Source of the DNA: JBQLZQ01 sp052168355
GTDB lineage: Bacteria; Pseudomonadota; Alphaproteobacteria; DSM-16000; Inquilinaceae
DNA length: 64,000 nt
Assembly (NCBI GenBank): GCA_052168355.1
Contig: JBQLZQ010000041.1
Location: 1-64,000 of the forward strand
Direction of reading: 5' to 3'
Part shown: positions 61,235 through 64,000 of the stretch, in pieces
Position numbering within the stretch: the first letter of the stretch is position 1
How the letters are laid out: every line of letters starts with the position of its first letter
Program-made: the position numbers and the translations under genes
Notes under the pieces: generated by a model
What the model saw: the letters and a program-made list of their open reading frames with translations, nothing else
Told to the model about the DNA's origin: nothing
Databases searched by the model: none

Positions 61235-62045
61235 CACCGATACCGACACCGAAGCCGCCGGGCCGCCGACGACGCCGCAGACGAAGCCGTCGTCCGCGGC
61301 CGATTGGACCGGCGGGCTGGACGAAGCCGGGCGCGCCCTGGTCGCCGCCAAGGGGTGGAAGGGCCCGGCGGACGCGGTGCGGTCCTATGCCCATGCCGAA
61401 CGGCTGATCGGCCGCGACCCGGCGTCCCTGGTGCCGCTGCCCGGCGCCGACGCCGACGATGAAGCCTGGGCCGCATTCCATACCCGCGCCGGCCGGCCGG
61501 AAAACCCGGACGGGTACGGCTTCGGCCGCGGGGAGGCCGACCGGCGGCTGGCCGACCGGGCCCATGCGCTGGGTCTGACCCCGCGCCAGGCCTCCCTGTT
61601 CCGCGCGCAGGCACGCGAGACCCAAAAGGCGGCCGAAGCCGAATGGACGGCGACGCTGAACCAACGCCACGCCGGGGCGGTGGCCGAGCTGCGCCGCGAG
61701 TGGGGGGCGGAGTTCGAGCGCAACGACGCGCTGGCGCTGCGGGCGCTGGACTATGCTGGCGGGCCGGACCTGGCCCGCACAGTGGTCGAGACCGGGCTGT
61801 CCGGCGATCCCGATTTCGTGCGCGCGCTGGCCCGCCTGGGCGGCCTGCTGGCCGAGGACGGGATGGTCGGCGGCGGGGGCGGCGGCTTTTCCCGCAACCC
61901 CGCGTCGGCCCAGGCGGAGATCCGGGCGCTGCAGGGCGACCCCTCCTTCATGACCGCCTACCAGGACGCCGAGCATGCCGGCCACGCCGACGCCGTCAAC
62001 CGCATGCGCCACCTGTTCGCCACGGCGCACGAGGGGGAGATGTAG
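61227..62045 (+). CDS. Putative capsid scaffolding protein
   Basis: A 272-residue acidic, helix-rich protein placed between portal and major capsid, where scaffolds lie. N-terminus low-complexity (TDTDTEAAGPPTTPQTK), then a helix-rich middle (RRLADRAHALGLTPRQASLFRAQARETQKAAEAEWTATLNQRHAGAVAELRREWGAEFERNDALALRALDYAG) and a glycine run (GGGGGGFS) before a short C-terminal helix DPSFMTAYQDAEHAGHADAVNRMRHLF. The C-terminal part is typical for capsid-binding ends of scaffolds. Confidence 0.78.
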   Translation: MRDTDTDTEAAGPPTTPQTKPSSAADWTGGLDEAGRALVAAKGWKGPADAVRSYAHAERLIGRDPASLVPLPGADADDEAWAAFHTRAGRPENPDGYGFGRGEADRRLADRAHALGLTPRQASLFRAQARETQKAAEAEWTATLNQRHAGAVAELRREWGAEFERNDALALRALDYAGGPDLARTVVETGLSGDPDFVRALARLGGLLAEDGMVGGGGGGFSRNPASAQAEIRALQGDPSFMTAYQDAEHAGHADAVNRMRHLFATAHEGEM

Positions 62046-62065
62046 GGGCGGCGACGAAATTCGAG

Positions 62066-62322
62066 ACGACGAGCCCCGTGCTTGACGCGGGACCTGTGCG
62101 GGGCGGCGCCGCTGGCTTTTCTCGGGGCGTCGCGGTTGCGCACAGGCCCCGGATCAAGTCCGGGGCTCCCGGCGTTTTTCTTTGGATATCTCCACGGGGG
62201 AGTTCCTGACGACGAGTTCCGCGCTTGACGCGGGACCTGTGCGGGACGGTGCCGTTCGCGTGTCTTTGAGCGTCGCGGTTGCGCACAGGCCCCGGCTCGG
62301 GGGCCGGGGCTCATCTTCACGA
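62066..62322. repeat. Repeat cluster F: two palindromic modules
   Basis: Modules begin at 62072 and 62215 (143 bp apart). Each holds palindrome, CCTGTGCGGG, GGCGCC or GTGCC core, then CGCACAGG and an inverted palindrome (CCCCGGATC-AAGT-CCGGGG in the first, CCCCGGC-TCGGGG-GCCGGGG in the second). A linker hairpin TGGA-TATC-TCCA lies between. It sits between the scaffold and GIY-YIG genes, which converge. Confidence 0.88.
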
Positions 62323-62363
62323 TTAAATGAGCGGCAATAGTCCACGGGCTGATGCGTCGGCAC

Positions 62364-62651
62364 CTAGTCGTTGAGACGATCGTACAAATCGACCCAATTG
62401 GGATTGCCATCCTCGATCAGGGCGATCTTCCAGGCGCGACGCCATCGCTTCAACTGGCGCTCGCGGGCCTGGGCGGCGGCCAGGTCGTCATAGGGTTCGC
62501 AGTGGACGAGGCGGTCAAGACGATGGCGTTTGGTGAACCCGTCGACCTGGTGTTGGCGGTGCTGCCAAACCCGCCGCGCCAGATGGGCGCTGATGCCGAC
62601 ATAAAGCGTGCCCCGCACGCGATTGGTGAGGATGTAGACGTGGTGGGGCAT
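62364..62651 (-). CDS. GIY-YIG nuclease family protein
   Basis: A 95-residue single-domain endonuclease of the GIY-YIG superfamily (UvrC N-terminal/YhbQ type). Visible: HVYILTNRVRGTLYVGISAHLARRVWQHR (variant GIY/YIG: VYIL ... LYVG, catalytic Tyr and Arg), HCEPYDDLAAAQARERQLKRWRR with the metal-binding Glu, and the C-terminal NPNWVDLYD. It has a minus-strand orientation in a late phage operon on the plus strand and interrupts a tandem array of palindromic modules. Free-standing proteins of this kind are of unknown role. Confidence 0.93.
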   Translation of the reverse strand: MPHHVYILTNRVRGTLYVGISAHLARRVWQHRQHQVDGFTKRHRLDRLVHCEPYDDLAAAQARERQLKRWRRAWKIALIEDGNPNWVDLYDRLND

Positions 62652-62702
62652 GGGGTGCTGCGGAAGGGGACGGGCTTTGACGTGACGGTATCATAAGTAT
62701 CT

Positions 62703-63108
62703 CGACGACGAGTCCCGCACTTGATGCGGGACCTGTGCGGTACGGCGCCGTTGGCTTGTCTTCGGGCGTCCAGATCTTGCGCAGGCCCCGGATCAAGTCC
62801 GGGGCTCGCGGTTTCTTTCTTTGAAATTCTCCACCGCGAATTTCCAGACGAGGAGTCCCGCACTTGATGCGGGACCTGTGCGGTACGGCGCCGTTGGCTT
62901 TTCTCGGGGCGGCGCCGTCGTGCACAGGCCCCGGCTCGGGGGCCGGGGCTCGTGGGTTCTTTCTTTGAATTTCTCCACCGCGAAATCCGAGACGACGAGT
63001 CCCGCGCTTGACGCGGGACCTGTGCGGGACGGTGCGGTTCACGTGTCTTTGGGCGGCGCCGTTGTGCACAGGCCCCGGATCAAGTCCGGGGCTCGCCGTT
63101 TCTTTCGT
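62703..63108. repeat. Repeat cluster G: three palindromic modules
   Basis: Modules start at 62711, 62854 and 62998 (periods 143 and 144), matching clusters A and F. Each has palindrome GTCCCGC/GCGGGAC, CCTGTGCGG, GGCGCCGT-type core, then GCACAGG and palindrome CCCCGG/CCGGGG, followed by a T-rich linker (TTTCTTTG) and a hairpin with TTCTCCA. Together with cluster F they form a five-module array split by the GIY-YIG gene. Confidence 0.9.
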
Positions 63109-63319
63109 TAAAACCTCACGGCCCAAAATCCGGGCACGCCGCCGGCACTGCCGGTCGGCCCCGGTCGACGCATGTGGATCCGTGCCGGCCCGAAGGCGGC
63201 CGTCAAGCGCCAGATCGGGTCCGGCCCGGCGTCCGTCGTCCGTGGCGCCGGGAACGGGGACCCCGCTTCGACATCGTCAACCGGCCGCCCGCGCGGCGGC
63301 GTTCATCTGGAGGACGTTC
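63109..63319. other. Leader of the capsid gene, no gene seen
   Basis: 211 bp between the last repeat module and the capsid start. GC-rich, with an open frame without coding features. A ribosome-binding site GGAGGA lies about 8 nt before the capsid start; no clear promoter was found. Confidence 0.5.
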
Positions 63320-64000
63320 ATGTCTTTCGAAGCCAGTGTTGCCTTTACCGAGCAATACAAAGCCAACGTCACCATCCTGCTGCAACAGAAGGGGTCGCGG
63401 CTGCGCCCCGCCGTGATGCACGAGGCGATCACCGGCCGCCACGCCTATGTCGAGCAGATCGGCCCGGTCAAGGCGCAGCGGGTGACCACCCGCCACGGCG
63501 ACAGCCCGCTGATCTCCACCCCGCACGGCCGCCGGCGGCTGACCCCCTTCGACTATGAATGGGGCGACCTGATCGACGACCTCGACAAGGTCAAGATGCT
63601 GATCGATCCCACCAGCCCCTATGCCATGAACGCGGCCAACGCCATGGGTCGCGGCATCGACGAGGAGATCATCACGGCGCTCGGCGGCACCGCCTACACC
63701 GGCGAGGACGGCACCACGCCGGTCGCCCTGCCGGCCGGGCAGAAGCTGGCGGAGGCGGCCTCGGGCCTGACGGTGGCCAAGCTGCGGGCCGCGCGGCGGA
63801 CCCTGCTGGCGGCCAATGTCGACCCGTCGGAGCAGTTCTTCCTGGCGGTCACGGCCCAGCAGCTCGACGACCTTCTGGCCGACACCACCGTCACCTCGGC
63901 CGACTTCAACACGGTCAAGGCCCTGGTGTCGGGCGAGCTCGACACCTTCATGGGCTTCAAGTTCCTGCACACCGAACTGCTGCCCAAGGAGGCCTCCACC
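63320..64000 (+). CDS. Major capsid protein (partial, runs off the window)
   Basis: The first 227 codons of a phage major capsid protein: MSFEASVAFTEQYKANVTILLQQKGSRL, GDSPLISTPHGRRRLTPFDYEWGDLIDDLDKVKMLIDPTSPYAMNAANAMGRGIDEEIITALGGTAYTGEDG, then LTVAKLRAARRTLLAANVDPSEQFFLAVTAQQLDDLLADTTVTSADFNTVKALVSGELDTFMGFKFLHTELL. This is the pattern of the P22/podovirus-type capsid family Phage_capsid_2 (HK97-like fold). ATG 63320 with GGAGGA upstream. The last 80-100 residues are outside the window. It fixes the podovirus-type order portal - Bbp19 - scaffold - capsid. Confidence 0.88.
   Translation, partial: MSFEASVAFTEQYKANVTILLQQKGSRLRPAVMHEAITGRHAYVEQIGPVKAQRVTTRHGDSPLISTPHGRRRLTPFDYEWGDLIDDLDKVKMLIDPTSPYAMNAANAMGRGIDEEIITALGGTAYTGEDGTTPVALPAGQKLAEAASGLTVAKLRAARRTLLAANVDPSEQFFLAVTAQQLDDLLADTTVTSADFNTVKALVSGELDTFMGFKFLHTELLPKEAST

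Noticed and set aside
62703..63108. CRISPR array
   Set aside because: Units of 143-144 bp are far too long and the spacers between palindromes are themselves conserved; no cas genes are present.
61996..63126. Several open frames over the phage repeat array with recurring PGLDPGPV-type peptides
   Set aside because: Such peptides are translations of the palindromic module in different frames, not proteins.

Overview
The window is GC-rich, densely packed bacterial DNA. The gene content points to an alphaproteobacterium, most likely of Rhodospirillales type: a Mla/MCE lipid-transport operon with a PqiC-type lipoprotein, DctPQM and TAXI TRAP components, a DUF2336 protein, and the block ispB - DUF2007 - methyltransferase - S49 peptidase - glyQ - glyS - ppdK. 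This is inference from gene content. There is no rRNA, and the only tRNA is tRNA-Pro(CGG).

Layout. 1-430 is a 144-bp tandem repeat array. 443-9000 holds housekeeping and catabolic genes: CDF metal exporter, MscL, creatininase-like hydrolase, GH13 glucosidase, amidase, a GST/SnoaL-like/tautomerase operon divergent from an HxlR regulator, NudK and Apt. 9121-12694 is the Mla operon (permease, ATPase, MCE protein, lipoprotein), followed by a stand-alone TAXI binding protein. 15718-18871 is a DctPQM TRAP transporter on the minus strand. 19527-29163 is a sugar or polyol locus: MarR-GNAT fusion, SDR, IolG-like dehydrogenase, RpiR regulator, HpcH/HpaI aldolase and an ATPase-permease-binding protein ABC importer. 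A GltS-like symporter and two long palindromes sit inside this locus. 29295-38912 is tRNA-Pro and the ispB-to-ppdK housekeeping block. 39014-50761 is mostly cell envelope: EF-hand protein, AI-2E-family permease, three glycosyltransferases, two FkbM methyltransferases, YgfZ, a cold-shock gene and a hybrid-free sensor histidine kinase.

51204-64000 is the left part of a prophage of podovirus type. It holds an S24-type repressor, an operator/promoter region, an early gene, TerS, TerL, a beta-helix protein, the portal (head-tail connector), a Bbp19-like protein, a scaffold and the start of the major capsid gene, which runs off the window. No integrase, attachment site or tail genes are visible here. 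Two minus-strand DUF2927 lipoprotein paralogues and a minus-strand GIY-YIG nuclease are inserted among the forward structural genes and look like morons.

The most unusual feature is a family of composite palindromic modules of about 144-154 bp, found in seven clusters. Each module has two inverted GC-rich palindromes facing a shared conserved core, plus in several clusters a short third hairpin whose stem differs between copies but keeps its pairing. Most clusters sit between convergent genes. The largest array, between the phage scaffold and capsid genes, is split by the GIY-YIG gene, which suggests, without proof, that the nuclease and the repeats are linked.
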